A stretch of DNA of 64,000 nucleotides, taken from positions 310,001 through 374,000 of the forward strand of contig NZ_MACH01000116.1 in the NCBI RefSeq assembly GCF_001884065.1, read 5' to 3'. Both the position numbers and the translations under genes were made by a program. Shown here piece by piece: positions 36,853-46,028 of this stretch. This stretch comes from Bacillus proteolyticus (GTDB lineage: Bacteria; Bacillota; Bacilli; Bacillales; Bacillaceae_G). The first letter of the stretch is position 1. Each line of letters starts with the position of its first letter. The notes beneath the pieces were generated by a model. The model was given only the letters and a program-made list of their open reading frames with translations. It made no database searches and was not told the DNA's origin.

Positions 36853-37755
36853 TTACTTAAGTAATGGCATAAGACCGCTCGACCCCATAGTAATATGTTC
36901 ACCGTCTGTTTCTATTTCTACTGTATGCTTGTTTGTTCCGTATATCATTATACCACGCTGTTTTAATCGTCTTACAACACTTTGATGAGGATGTCCATAT
37001 GGATTTCTACTCCCGTACGAAAGAATAGCGAATTGTGGGTCTACTTTTTTTAAGAATGTTTCACTCGTTGAAGTATACGAGCCATGATGCCCTACTTTTA
37101 ATATATCTGCATGTACATCAAATTGCTTTAATATTTCATTTTCTGTCCGTATATCAGCATCACCCATTAATAAAAAGTCCGCTTTACCATATCGAATCTT
37201 TAATACAATTGAAGACTCGTTATTCTCGTCTTTCGATTTCCCATTGTTCAATACTTGTATAGAAACATGTGGATCTAGCGGTATGTATTGTCCTTCCTTC
37301 ACTGAAATGAAAGGAATGCCCCTTTTTTTAATATTATTTCGATACGTATGATAAGTAAATGAACTATATGTTTTCCCGCTATCTAATACGAGGGAAACTG
37401 GCATTTGCTCTACAATTGGAATAAGTCCTCCTATATGGTCCATATCAGGATGAGTACTTACAATCACATCTAAATGATTAATTCTTTTTTCAATTAGTTT
37501 TTGAATAATGACCTCTCCCGCTTCATAAGGACCCCCATCTATTAACATCGTTTGACCATTTGGCAATGTAATAAGTGTCGCATCACCTTGTCCAACTTTT
37601 AAAAAACTCACTTTCATTTTACCAAAATGTTGCCGCTGCATATGTATAGAAGACGCAGTATGAATAGACATCATATATCTTTTAGCCGATGCGCTGTTTA
37701 ACGTAAAACATAATAAAACAGAAACCAACAATAGAATATTCCGTACACCTCTCAT
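36853..37755 (-). CDS. secreted ComEC-like metallo-beta-lactamase-fold hydrolase
   Basis: 300 residues. A signal peptide (MRGVRNILLLVSVLLCFTLN, then SASA) is followed by a metallo-beta-lactamase domain: VGQGDATLI, IDGGPYEAG, HPDMDHIGG (the HxDxDH metal motif), MGDADIRTE and LKVGHHGSYTSTS. It is like the C-terminal hydrolase part of the DNA-uptake channel ComEC, without the membrane channel, so an extracellular nuclease or phosphodiesterase role is possible. ATG 37755 lies seven bases after AAAGGAG. Confidence 0.85.
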   Translation of the reverse strand: MRGVRNILLLVSVLLCFTLNSASAKRYMMSIHTASSIHMQRQHFGKMKVSFLKVGQGDATLITLPNGQTMLIDGGPYEAGEVIIQKLIEKRINHLDVIVSTHPDMDHIGGLIPIVEQMPVSLVLDSGKTYSSFTYHTYRNNIKKRGIPFISVKEGQYIPLDPHVSIQVLNNGKSKDENNESSIVLKIRYGKADFLLMGDADIRTENEILKQFDVHADILKVGHHGSYTSTSETFLKKVDPQFAILSYGSRNPYGHPHQSVVRRLKQRGIMIYGTNKHTVEIETDGEHITMGSSGLMPLLK

Positions 37756-37804
37756 AACTCGTCTCCTTTTTTCATTTAGTATGGCACGCTCTGTAATTGA
37801 TATA

Positions 37805-37836
37805 CAAAAAAAGCTTAGCAAAATGCTAAGCTTTTA
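37805..37836 (-). terminator. terminator after scpB
   Basis: AAAAGCTTAGCA and TGCTAAGCTTTT around AAA; a T run follows on the minus strand. Confidence 0.9.
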
Positions 37837-38406
37837 TTTTGATAATTCCTGTAAAGAACCGAAGAATAAATCTGCTTCATTCATTTGTTCATTTTCTTCC
37901 GAAAGAGGTGGTAAATCATCTAGCGTTTTCAATCCAAATGTATCTAAAAACTCTTTCGTCGTTCCGTATAAGATAGGACGCCCCGGCCCTTCTGCTCTTC
38001 CCATTTCTTTTATAAGTAAGTGTGAAACTAACGTTTGTAATGCCTTGTCTGTTTTCACTCCCCGAATCTCTTCCATTTCTGTCCTTGTAATCGGTTGACG
38101 GTACGCAACGATTGCCAACGTTTCAAGAGCTGCTTGAGACAGTGAAGCCGTTGTTGGGGTATCTATTAATTTTTGATAGTATGACGCATGTTCTTTCTTT
38201 GTTGCAAAACGATACACTTTTGCATATTGTACAATTTGCAAACCGCGATTCGATCCTTCACATTCTTTTTGCATTTCCTCTATACTATTTATTACTTCTT
38301 CCACTTCAACTTCCAGAACTTTAGCTATCTGTTCCGGATAAATCCCTTCGTCACCTGCAACAAATAAAAGCCCTTCAATAATCGCTTTTTGTTCTTTTCT
38401 ATCCAT
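37834..38406 (-). CDS. scpB: segregation and condensation protein B
   Basis: 190 residues. Two winged-helix domains ([25 protein letters not shown] and [18 protein letters not shown]) define ScpB, which dimerises and binds the ScpA kleisin in the SMC complex that organises and segregates chromosomes. It lies 158 bases downstream of scpA, and an intrinsic terminator lies between the two. Confidence 0.95.
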   Translation of the reverse strand: MDRKEQKAIIEGLLFVAGDEGIYPEQIAKVLEVEVEEVINSIEEMQKECEGSNRGLQIVQYAKVYRFATKKEHASYYQKLIDTPTTASLSQAALETLAIVAYRQPITRTEMEEIRGVKTDKALQTLVSHLLIKEMGRAEGPGRPILYGTTKEFLDTFGLKTLDDLPPLSEENEQMNEADLFFGSLQELSK

Positions 38407-38449
38407 TTTACGAACTCCTTCCTCCTATTTTTCTATAAAAATACACATA

Positions 38450-38482
38450 AAAAAACCGAATCACAGTAAATGCGTTCGGTTC
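38450..38482 (-). terminator. intrinsic terminator between scpA and scpB
   Basis: On the minus strand AACCGAA (38475-38481) pairs with TTCGGTT (38454-38460) across a long loop, followed by seven T. The loop is 14 bases, so the strength is moderate. Confidence 0.6.
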
Positions 38483-38564
38483 AATATTTCTTCTCTCGTT
38501 CCAAACGATACATTAAAACCTAACATGAGATAAAATATTTCTACCCCATCTTCATATGCTGGCT

Positions 38565-39305
38565 CTATACGGATTTACTAGAGCTTGATACGAAAATTTC
38601 ATCAAAATTATGTTCTTGCTCAATTATGATTTGTTGATTTTTCATCAGCTCAAGAACCGCTAAAAATGTTACAACCATTATTTCACGTTCTTCATCAGCA
38701 AACAAATCATAAAAGCTTTGACGACCGCCTTTTACTTCTAACTGTTGTAGAATATCAGTCATTCGCTGTTCAATTGGTATTTCTTGGCGAGTAATTCGCG
38801 TTGTTACGGGTTTCTTTGCTTTTTTACGACGCATTAGCTTTTGAAATGCCGCTAACATATCATATAACGTAACATCAAGAGGTAAACTTGTCTCCTCTTC
38901 TTGTTGAAATGATGTAAAATCAATTGGCGGACGTGTATATAGCTGTGCTCTTTCTTGTTCTCTTTCTTTTAACTCAGTAGCAACTTGCTTATATTTCTTA
39001 TATTCAATTAACCTCTCCATCAATTCTTGACGAGGGTCATCTATAAAGTCTTCACCGTTATCAGGTACATCTTCTTGTTTCGGTAACAACATTTTACTTT
39101 TAATTTGTAATAACGTTGCAGCCATTACTAAATACTCACTGGCAACATCTAATTGTAGTTCTTTCATCGTATGGACATAAGATAGATATTGCTCTGTAAT
39201 TTCCGCTACAGGAATATTATATATATCAATTTCGTAACGATGTATTAAGTGTAACAATAGATCTAAAGGCCCTTCAAAAGCCTCTACTTTAAAATTATAC
39301 TGCAC
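38565..39305 (-). CDS. scpA: segregation and condensation protein A (kleisin)
   Basis: 246 residues. The N-terminal [24 protein letters not shown] and C-terminal [27 protein letters not shown] regions are the two SMC-contact ends of ScpA; the middle is charged. It bridges the SMC head domains. The start is taken as GTG 39305 ([10 protein letters not shown]), since upstream residues to 39320 are outside the family and precede or overlap the GGTGGG site. Confidence 0.94.
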   Translation of the reverse strand: MQYNFKVEAFEGPLDLLLHLIHRYEIDIYNIPVAEITEQYLSYVHTMKELQLDVASEYLVMAATLLQIKSKMLLPKQEDVPDNGEDFIDDPRQELMERLIEYKKYKQVATELKEREQERAQLYTRPPIDFTSFQQEEETSLPLDVTLYDMLAAFQKLMRRKKAKKPVTTRITRQEIPIEQRMTDILQQLEVKGGRQSFYDLFADEEREIMVVTFLAVLELMKNQQIIIEQEHNFDEIFVSSSSKSV

Positions 39306-39410
39306 AAAGCATCCCACCACATTTTTTCTATAACAACATAAGTATAGAGCATACTCATGTTCTATCCAACCTTTTTAAGAAATTTAATTAAAAATAGACC
39401 TATGCCCATG

Positions 39411-39437
39411 TCATAATGCCCACCGCTTCATATGATA
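39411..39437 (+). promoter_or_regulatory. possible mother-cell sigma-E/K promoter
   Basis: CATATGATA (39429-39437) fits the CATANNNTA -10 of sigma-E/K, with TCATAAT (39411-39417) as a sigma-E-like -35. It precedes the small sporulation gene. Confidence 0.5.
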
Positions 39438-39474
39438 ACAATGTAGTAAGAACAATGTAGGAGGTCAAAAAACT

Positions 39475-39570
39475 ATGGGTCACGTTGATTGCGGTTTTAG
39501 CGGTGGATTCGCATTACTTGTTGTACTGTTCATTTTACTAATCATTGTAGGAGCAGCTTGCTTCTGCTAA
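39475..39570 (+). CDS. YjcZ-family small sporulation protein
   Basis: 31 codons: MGHVDCGFSGGFALLVVLFI, then a hydrophobic segment ending GAACFC. The Gly-Phe-Ala start and single helix are typical of the YjcZ family of tiny sporulation membrane proteins. GTAGGAGG precedes the ATG. It lies between scpA and the DUF309 gene and has its own terminator. Confidence 0.85.
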   Translation: MGHVDCGFSGGFALLVVLFILLIIVGAACFC

Positions 39571-39582
39571 TATGAAGCAATA

Positions 39583-39612
39583 AAGCGACTAGGGATATTT
39601 CCCTAGTCGCTT
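39583..39612 (+). terminator. terminator of the YjcZ-type gene
   Basis: AAGCGACTAGGGA and TCCCTAGTCGCTT around a four-base loop. Confidence 0.88.
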
Positions 39613-39669
39613 ATTGTTAATATTTCTATGATACACTGTACATATAACCGTTAGACAGGAGCGAAAAAA

Positions 39670-40188
39670 ATGTATCCTACCGAGTACATACAATTTTTAA
39701 TTCATTTTCACGGAGACTATGATTATTTTGAATGTCATGAAATACTAGAAGAGTATTGGAAATTAAAGCCTAGAGGAGAACGTGACAATTACTTAGTCGG
39801 TCTCATTCAAATTGCTGTTTCCTTATACCATCATAGACGATCCAATTGGAATGGTGCAGAGAAGATGATAAAAAGCGCAATAACAATTTTAGAAAAGAAC
39901 AGCGCGCAATTACATCAATTCGGAATAGATCATAAACAACTTACATTCTTATTAAATGAAAGATTACAATCTATCCACAAAAAGGAAAATTTCGCCCCGT
40001 TCTTTTTACCATTATTAGACGTATCGTTAGAAAAACAATGCATACAGTTATGTACGAAACAAAACCTCTCTTGGAAAGATGCGAACGTTATTCCTGGTGA
40101 ATACATCATAAATAAGCACACATTGCGTGATCGAACAGAAGTTATTTCTGAACGACACGAACAACTACAAAAAAGAAAGCAGAGATAA
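39670..40188 (+). CDS. DUF309 protein (YpuF-like)
   Basis: 172 residues. FECHEILEEYWKL and LVGLIQIAVSLYHHRRSNWNGA are the two helices of the DUF309 family, with Glu/His residues that could bind metal. The family is predicted to be a small helical bundle of unknown function. In B. subtilis ypuF lies directly upstream of scpA on the same strand; here it has the opposite orientation. AGGAGCG lies before the ATG. Confidence 0.85.
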   Translation: MYPTEYIQFLIHFHGDYDYFECHEILEEYWKLKPRGERDNYLVGLIQIAVSLYHHRRSNWNGAEKMIKSAITILEKNSAQLHQFGIDHKQLTFLLNERLQSIHKKENFAPFFLPLLDVSLEKQCIQLCTKQNLSWKDANVIPGEYIINKHTLRDRTEVISERHEQLQKRKQR

Positions 40189-40208
40189 TAAACTACTTAT
40201 CCCTGCTT

Positions 40209-40577
40209 TTATGAATGTATATTTTGTTCAAACTCTTTACACTTTTTGCAAAAACTTGCTGTTTGCTCATTTCCGCAAATTGTAAACTCAAGGAATTTAC
40301 TCTTAAGCTCTTGAACCATCTTCGTCCCAATACCCATATGACGGTGAGACGGATTCACGCTCAAATGCTGAATTTCCAATACCTGATCTTCTTTTTTTAT
40401 AATCCCCATTATCCCAACAAAATCTTCATTTTGTTTCCACAAATACAATTGCCAATCCTCTTTCGCCTCATACTCTTTCATTGTCAATTGTAATGTTTTC
40501 ACATCTTTTTCAGTTGGCATAAATGAAAGAAGCCCCATTGCAATTTTTTCATAACTTTTTTTAAAACGAATTAACAT
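40209..40577 (-). CDS. ribT: GNAT-family acetyltransferase RibT
   Basis: 122 residues starting MLIRFKKSYEKIAMGLLSFM, nearly identical in pattern to B. subtilis RibT; IQHLSVNPSHRHMGIGTKMV is the acetyl-CoA loop. RibT is the last gene of the riboflavin operon in B. subtilis and its substrate is unknown. Here no rib gene adjoins it: the 486 bases upstream are free of genes. The C-terminal CKKCKEFEQN is shorter than in B. subtilis. Confidence 0.85.
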   Translation of the reverse strand: MLIRFKKSYEKIAMGLLSFMPTEKDVKTLQLTMKEYEAKEDWQLYLWKQNEDFVGIMGIIKKEDQVLEIQHLSVNPSHRHMGIGTKMVQELKSKFLEFTICGNEQTASFCKKCKEFEQNIHS

Positions 40578-41020
40578 AACCCTTATCCCTTCTTACAAAA
40601 GTTACAAACTATTTATCCCCTCAGTCACTCTTTTCATATCACATTCATTCTACAATATTTTTAACAGAGTGAGAAGAGGCTGAAACAACTTGATAATCAT
40701 ACAAAGCGTTAAGAAGAAAGTCAAATATATGTTTCCACGCTATTTTTTTCTATTATACCGCTCAGAAAAGAGACAATACTGTATAGAAACTAAAAGGAGA
40801 ATCCCCCTGCTCATCACATTTTAATTATTAATCACTTTTGAACGAAATAGTTCTATTAAAAACAATATGTTAAGAGAAATCCATTTATTGAAGCATATAA
40901 TTGGTACTCCATTCTATGTATTTTGTTAAAATTATGTTCTCATGAACAATATATTTTAACGTTAGTAGCCGTCCTATTTACATCATATATTTCGAGATAT
41001 ATACCAATTATTGTTCATAC
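40578..41020. other. gene-free gap between ribT and ppiB
   Basis: AT-rich, no frame with a convincing ribosome site and start on either strand, and no conserved FMN-riboswitch blocks. AAAAGGAGA at about 40791 is not followed by a usable frame. Nothing further is supported. Confidence 0.5.
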
Positions 41021-41026
41021 GAAATA

Positions 41027-41056
41027 AAAAAAGAGAGCATAATCGCTCTCTTTTTC
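41027..41056 (-). terminator. terminator of ppiB
   Basis: AAGAGAGC and GCTCTCTT with a T run on the minus strand. Confidence 0.85.
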
Positions 41057-41063
41057 TTGTAAC

Positions 41064-41501
41064 TTATTCTTCCCAAACTTTAACTTCTTTCATTACATCG
41101 CCTTGACGCATGTTTAATACTGTTTCAATACCGCTTGTTGCTTTACCGAATACAGTATGTACGCCATCTAAATGCGGCTGTGGCTCATGAACAACAAAGA
41201 ATTGGCTACCACCTGTGTTACGGCCAGCATGTGCCATAGAAAGTGAGCCAACAAGATGTCTATGAGGATTTCCATCAGTTTCACATGGGATAGAGTAACC
41301 TGGGCCACCTGCTCCTGTGCCTGTTGGGTCTCCACCTTGGCTTACGAAGCCAGGAATAACGCGGTGGAATGTCACACCATCATAAAATCCTTGCTCTGCT
41401 AATTTTTTAAAGTTTTCTACTGTTTTTGGTGCCTCTTCTGGGAAAAATTCTAATTCGATTTTTTCACCATTTTCCATTAATATGTATCCTAAAGTTTTCA
41501 T
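41064..41501 (-). CDS. ppiB: peptidyl-prolyl cis-trans isomerase (cyclophilin)
   Basis: 145 residues. [40 protein letters not shown] and [12 protein letters not shown] are the cyclophilin active-site blocks. No signal peptide, so it acts on proline bonds in the cytoplasm. It lies two genes from the spoVA operon, as in B. subtilis. Confidence 0.95.
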   Translation of the reverse strand: MKTLGYILMENGEKIELEFFPEEAPKTVENFKKLAEQGFYDGVTFHRVIPGFVSQGGDPTGTGAGGPGYSIPCETDGNPHRHLVGSLSMAHAGRNTGGSQFFVVHEPQPHLDGVHTVFGKATSGIETVLNMRQGDVMKEVKVWEE

Positions 41502-41688
41502 ACGTATATGTCTCCTTTCAATTATCTCAGCACTATATTACCACATTCATGACTAGAAACAAAAAGAATCCGACAATCTACATACTTCTTTTTTGAAATG
41601 TGGAAAAAGCTAGGTGACAAATAAGAAATATATACTATAATAACTGTGTTGCCCGAAAATTTTAGAAAGAGAAAGGGAGCGATTTTTC

Positions 41689-42555
41689 GTGAAAACGAAA
41701 TTACTAGCTCTGCTATTAGCTGTAGCCGTATTTATGATACCAACAGCTTCATTTGCAGACATCATTGAGGGAGAATCAATTGTCACACTAGGAGAGAACT
41801 TATCTGAACAACAAAAACAAGATCTGTTAAAAGAAATGAAAGCGCCAAAAGATGCTACAATCATTACTGTGTCTAATGCAGAAGAACATAAATTTCTAGA
41901 AGGAATTGTACCAAAAGCGCAAATTGGTACGAGAGCAATTTCCTCTTCTATGATTACATACACAAAACCAGGATCTGGTCTCATTGTACGTTCAAAAAAC
42001 ATTAATTCGATAACAGATGCAATGTACACAAACGCACTTATTACAGCGGGTGTGAAAGATGCAGAGATTCAAATTACTGCACCATTTAAAGTTTCAGGAA
42101 CTGCTGCTTTAACAGGTTTAATGAAGGCCTATGAAACAACCTCGAACAAAACAATTCCTGAGGAAGTAAAAAAAGTAGCCAATGAAGAAATGGTACAAAC
42201 AGCCCAGCTTGGTGATAAAATCGGTGAAGAAAAAGCAGTTCAACTTGTTGCAAAAATTAAAGAGGAAATTGCAAAAGAACAGCCAAAAACAACTGAAGAT
42301 TTACGTTCATTAATTAAAAAAATCGCTGATCAACTCGGCATTACATTGACAGATGAACAGTTAGATAACTTAGTAGCGTTATTTGATAAAATGAAAAATC
42401 TTAATATCGATTGGAATCAAGTTGGTAGTCAATTAAATAAAGCAAAAGAACATGTCTCTGCCTTTTTAGGATCTGAAGAAGGGCAAAGTTTCCTAGATAA
42501 AGTTAAAGATTTCTTCTCTAGTATCATTGATTTCGTTAAATCTTTATTCAAGTAA
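41689..42555 (+). CDS. ypuA: secreted DUF1002 protein (YpuA-like)
   Basis: 288 residues. Signal peptide with cleavage near TASFA-DI, then a DUF1002 body (GESIVTLGENLSEQQKQDLL, IVRSKNINSITDAMYTNALITAGV, QITAPFKVSGTAALTGLMKAYE). It is exported to the cell surface or medium; its function is unknown. The start is GTG after AAAGGGAG. Same neighbourhood as ypuA in B. subtilis. Confidence 0.85.
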   Translation: MKTKLLALLLAVAVFMIPTASFADIIEGESIVTLGENLSEQQKQDLLKEMKAPKDATIITVSNAEEHKFLEGIVPKAQIGTRAISSSMITYTKPGSGLIVRSKNINSITDAMYTNALITAGVKDAEIQITAPFKVSGTAALTGLMKAYETTSNKTIPEEVKKVANEEMVQTAQLGDKIGEEKAVQLVAKIKEEIAKEQPKTTEDLRSLIKKIADQLGITLTDEQLDNLVALFDKMKNLNIDWNQVGSQLNKAKEHVSAFLGSEEGQSFLDKVKDFFSSIIDFVKSLFK

Positions 42556-42588
42556 AAAAGAAGCTCGTCAGTGACGAGCTTCTTTTTT
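42556..42588. terminator. bidirectional terminator
   Basis: AAAAAAGAAGCTCGTCA and TGACGAGCTTCTTTTTT, between convergent ypuA and HAD genes. Confidence 0.92.
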
Positions 42589-43373
42589 TATACAAGCAAC
42601 GGTAATTTCATAACAGCTTCTTCAACAGAACGAACAACATGATTTGCTTTCTCCTTCACATACGGATGAGCATGATGAAGGGTGAAGGAATGCGGGGTTA
42701 CTTCAAACATAGAAATATCATTGAAAGAATCTCCAATACACGCAACTTCATTTGCTTCAATTTGCAAATGTTCCATTAATCGCTTCAGAGCGCTTCCTTT
42801 ACTTACACCTCTTGGCATAATATCAACATAGCGCTTACCCGATATAAAAACTTCCGCTTCGCTATGAAATGTATCTCGCAACTCTTGATCTAATGCTACA
42901 ATTTTTTCTTCTTCACCAAAAACAAATAATTTTGCTGGATGTACAGTTTTCCCAAATTCCTCTTCTAAGGCTTCAATTTCAGCGATATGCACTCCCATAT
43001 ACTCTTCAAAAGTATGATGATTTTCATTCTTTCTTTTTGTATATCGCTGCTCATTTGCACAAACAATATCTGCTAGTCCCTTGTTATGTATATATCGATA
43101 TATTTCCTGGGCAACTCTATTTTCAAAACTTGATTCATGAAATATTTTTCCGTTTGGTAGTATCATTGTCGCCCCATTTAAACCAGTTGTATAATACGGG
43201 AATGAAAACCTTTTTACGACTTCATCAATTCGGTGAGTAAAGCGGCCAGAGGCAAAACAAATATTTGTCCCTTTTTCAGCCAGCCAACAAAGTGCACGTT
43301 CATCTTCTTTTTGCATATCATTCACATTGTAAACGAGCGTGTCATCTAAATCACTTACAAATAATTTAATCAT
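42588..43373 (-). CDS. Cof-type HAD-IIB phosphatase (second copy)
   Basis: 261 residues: DLDDTL motif I, FASGRF motif II, KGSALKRLMEHL and GDSFNDISMF motif IV, the same family as the gene at 33169. The two share the segment order and about a third or more of their motif residues. The start is ATG 43373 after GAGGGGAAGAGG; a longer frame to 43397 lies before that site. Substrate unknown. Confidence 0.88.
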   Translation of the reverse strand: MIKLFVSDLDDTLVYNVNDMQKEDERALCWLAEKGTNICFASGRFTHRIDEVVKRFSFPYYTTGLNGATMILPNGKIFHESSFENRVAQEIYRYIHNKGLADIVCANEQRYTKRKNENHHTFEEYMGVHIAEIEALEEEFGKTVHPAKLFVFGEEEKIVALDQELRDTFHSEAEVFISGKRYVDIMPRGVSKGSALKRLMEHLQIEANEVACIGDSFNDISMFEVTPHSFTLHHAHPYVKEKANHVVRSVEEAVMKLPLLV

Positions 43374-43462
43374 GTCCTCTTCCCCTCTCATACACAATAT
43401 CTACTCTAAGTGTACACAAAAAATGTTGGGTTTTTGTTAAAAAATAATAAATTTTTGATAAA

Positions 43463-43610
43463 GTGAAACTTTAATCAGCGGGGGTTTTGTTCATCCCCCG
43501 CTGATTATTAGCACTCACCAATCGGGCTTTTACGGGCAGTTGTCTCCCACCTAACATCCTCGCATCCGCCAAATTTTGAGGTGGGAGCCTTACTGCCCAC
43601 AAATAACGGG
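43463..43610 (+). repeat. bcr1-like repeat, full copy
   Basis: 148 bases from GTGAAACTTTAATCAGCG to CACAAATAACGGG, flanked by perfect ATAAA duplications (43458-43462 and 43611-43615), the TTTAT target of bcr1. It contains strong internal inverted repeats such as AATCAGCGGGGG with CCCCCGCTGATT. No open frame. It lies between spoVAF and the HAD gene. Confidence 0.88.
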
Positions 43611-43616
43611 ATAAAA

Positions 43617-43645
43617 AAATAAACGGGAGCATAATCCCGTTTATT
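43617..43645 (-). terminator. spoVA operon terminator
   Basis: AATAAACGGGA and TCCCGTTTATT around a short loop; it includes the spoVAF stop codon and is followed on the minus strand by T-rich sequence and the repeat. Confidence 0.85.
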
Positions 43646-45113
43646 TTTGTCTTCTTACATTTTGAGGTCGTACAATACTAGGACGTACTTTTAAACTAGA
43701 CATAGTTGGACGGAGTAAAATTTTCGTTAACGCGCCCCAATCAAACGGTAAAAACGGCCATAAATACGGTGTTTGTAAGCTTTTTATAGATGTTAAGAAT
43801 AGAATCAGTATCGTCATTCCGATTACAAATCCCATCTCATGAAATATGCCTGTTAAAATAATTACAAACAATTTCCCTATCTTATTCCCAAGCCCTAGTT
43901 CATAACTCGGCGTAGCATATGCACCGATCATAGAAACTGCTACGTATAAAATAACTTCTGGCACAAACAAACCTACATCAATTGCAATTTGACCAATTAA
44001 TATAGCTGAAATTAATCCTGCTGCCGACGACAATGATGTCGGCGTATGAATGGCAGCCATCCTTAAAAATTCAAGTCCGATTTCCGCCATCAAAATTTGT
44101 AATAAAATCGGTAAATGCGTCATCTTATTTGGTCCAATGAAAGCAAGATTTTCAGGTAAAAGAGTTGGATCAAATACAAAAACTAACCAAAACGGCAACA
44201 AGAACAGCGAAAATATAACACCTAAAAAACGTACCCAACGTAAAAATGTGCCTACAGCTGGATTTTGTCTAAACTCTTCTGCATGCTGTAAATGGTGGAA
44301 ATATGTTGTTGGAGTGATCATGGCACTTGGTGATGTATCAACAAGTACTAACACATGTCCTTCTAACAGATGATTTGCTGCTACATCTGGTCTTTCTGTG
44401 TATCGAATAAGCGGGAATGGATTATAACCTTGTTTGACTACAAATTCTTCTACCGTTTTATCCGCCATCGTAATCCCATCTACTTCAATGCTATTTAATT
44501 CTTGTTTTATAATCTTCACTAAATCCGGATTTGCAACATCTTGTACATATGTAATACAAATATCCGTTTGCGATCTATCCCCTACTCGAATCATTTCATT
44601 TCGAAGACGTGGGTCGCGTATCCTTCTGCGAATTAACGCTGTATTTACAACGATATTTTCAACAAATCCATCTCTTGCACCACGTACTACTTTTTCTGTA
44701 TCTGGTTCTGTCGGTGTCCGACCCGGATAACTACGAACATCTATTGCGAACGCTTCCGTTTCACCTTCTACAAATATAACAATAAGTCCTGATAATACTT
44801 GGAGCATTACATCATCCATCGTTTTTACTTTACTTACTTGTTGGTGAATTAAACGATTTTCTAAAAGCTTTACTGTATCTTCTTCTACATCCCTTATTTC
44901 ATTTGTATCCACTGCTTCTTCTAAAATAGGGATAATATAATTCGTATCACAAAGTCCATTTACAAATAACACACCAATTTCTTTATTTAAAATTTGAAAT
45001 TTACGAATACCAACATCGTATGTGACACCCAATCCCACTGTTTGCTTTAAGTAATTTTCATTATCACTTAAAAAAGATGAAATCGGGATACTCATTTTTT
45101 TAGGTTTCGTCAT
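43641..45113 (-). CDS. spoVAF: stage V sporulation protein AF (GerA-family membrane protein)
   Basis: 490 residues. A soluble N-terminal domain with GerA-family motifs ([36 protein letters not shown]) is followed by about five or six transmembrane helices and an Arg-rich end. SpoVAF associates with the spore inner-membrane germination apparatus. The ATG at 45113 follows GGAAAGGAGTGG and overlaps the spoVAEa stop by 14 bases. Last gene of the operon. Confidence 0.93.
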   Translation of the reverse strand: MTKPKKMSIPISSFLSDNENYLKQTVGLGVTYDVGIRKFQILNKEIGVLFVNGLCDTNYIIPILEEAVDTNEIRDVEEDTVKLLENRLIHQQVSKVKTMDDVMLQVLSGLIVIFVEGETEAFAIDVRSYPGRTPTEPDTEKVVRGARDGFVENIVVNTALIRRRIRDPRLRNEMIRVGDRSQTDICITYVQDVANPDLVKIIKQELNSIEVDGITMADKTVEEFVVKQGYNPFPLIRYTERPDVAANHLLEGHVLVLVDTSPSAMITPTTYFHHLQHAEEFRQNPAVGTFLRWVRFLGVIFSLFLLPFWLVFVFDPTLLPENLAFIGPNKMTHLPILLQILMAEIGLEFLRMAAIHTPTSLSSAAGLISAILIGQIAIDVGLFVPEVILYVAVSMIGAYATPSYELGLGNKIGKLFVIILTGIFHEMGFVIGMTILILFLTSIKSLQTPYLWPFLPFDWGALTKILLRPTMSSLKVRPSIVRPQNVRRQK

Positions 45114-45669
45114 AAAATCCACTCCTTTCCAAAATTAATTGAATCGCTTTTCTAGTAATAGGTGACCCTCTCTCCCATTCATCATTTCCACACATCTTAC
45201 CAATATCACCGACACCAACAATGACAGGAACATTCAAGTCATCCAAACAATAAATTGTATCTCCGCTAATTCTGCCAATTTCACCATCTGGAAGTCCAAA
45301 TTTATCAACGCCGTATTCTGTCAAATTCCCATTTCTATCTACACTTACATCTACACGCGCCCATTCCCAATGATGTGTATTCGACGCTACTGCTAAAATA
45401 CCCAGTACATCAACTTGTTTATGTGTTGCAACATACTTTAACGCCTTTTCACCAGACCCTTCTCCTATAAATCCGCTGTCATCAAACATGACAAATACAG
45501 GGTCATATGGCGTCTGCATAATAAGCTCAACAACTTTCTTCCCTGTCAATTTGGTCGGATTACTTTGCGATGCTGAAATACACCTTCCCCCAAATTCCTT
45601 TGTTAAAAGCTCAATTGTCCGCTTTGCATATTCATCTCCATCTGTGACCAAAACAACCCTTCGTCTCAT
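45100..45669 (-). CDS. spoVAEa: stage V sporulation protein AEa
   Basis: 189 residues, soluble. The start [20 protein letters not shown], then [16 protein letters not shown] and [24 protein letters not shown] are characteristic of SpoVAEa, which is part of the locus for dipicolinate uptake during sporulation but is itself not a membrane protein. It overlaps spoVAF and lies five bases from spoVAEb. Confidence 0.93.
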   Translation of the reverse strand: MRRRVVLVTDGDEYAKRTIELLTKEFGGRCISASQSNPTKLTGKKVVELIMQTPYDPVFVMFDDSGFIGEGSGEKALKYVATHKQVDVLGILAVASNTHHWEWARVDVSVDRNGNLTEYGVDKFGLPDGEIGRISGDTIYCLDDLNVPVIVGVGDIGKMCGNDEWERGSPITRKAIQLILERSGFYDET

Positions 45670-45674
45670 TTGAT

Positions 45675-46025
45675 TTATCCTTTCGGTTTACATATAAGTG
45701 CAACAAAAAACGAAAACAATATCGCCGCTGAAATCCCCGCAGACGTTAAGCTAAACATACCGATTCCAATCCCTAAATATCCATGTTTTTCTGCCGCATG
45801 CATTGCCCCGTGCAATAGTGAATGCCCAAAACTTGTAATAGGGACCGTTGCCCCAGCACCTGCAAATTTTATAAGCCTATCATACAATCCGAATCCGTCT
45901 AAAATAGCTCCGGCGACTACAAAAGTTGCCATTAAATGTGCCGGTGTTAACTTTGCAAAATCTAGCAACACTTGTCCAATGACACAAATAGCTCCTCCTA
46001 CAAGAAATGCATATATAAAATCCAC
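45675..46025 (-). CDS. spoVAEb: stage V sporulation protein AEb
   Basis: 116 residues, three to four transmembrane helices, with [20 protein letters not shown] and [19 protein letters not shown]. It is homologous to SpoVAC and forms with it the membrane part of the dipicolinate channel. It follows spoVAD after three bases. Confidence 0.94.
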   Translation of the reverse strand: MDFIYAFLVGGAICVIGQVLLDFAKLTPAHLMATFVVAGAILDGFGLYDRLIKFAGAGATVPITSFGHSLLHGAMHAAEKHGYLGIGIGMFSLTSAGISAAILFSFFVALICKPKG

Positions 46026-46028
46026 AAT

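Noticed and set aside
40578-41063. FMN riboswitch or rib gene remnants between ribT and ppiB
   Set aside because: No conserved FMN-element block and no rib protein fragment is seen on either strand.
8571-43610. The three repeats as CRISPR or tandem repeat units
   Set aside because: They are single, far apart, about 150 bases long, carry target duplications and have no spacers.
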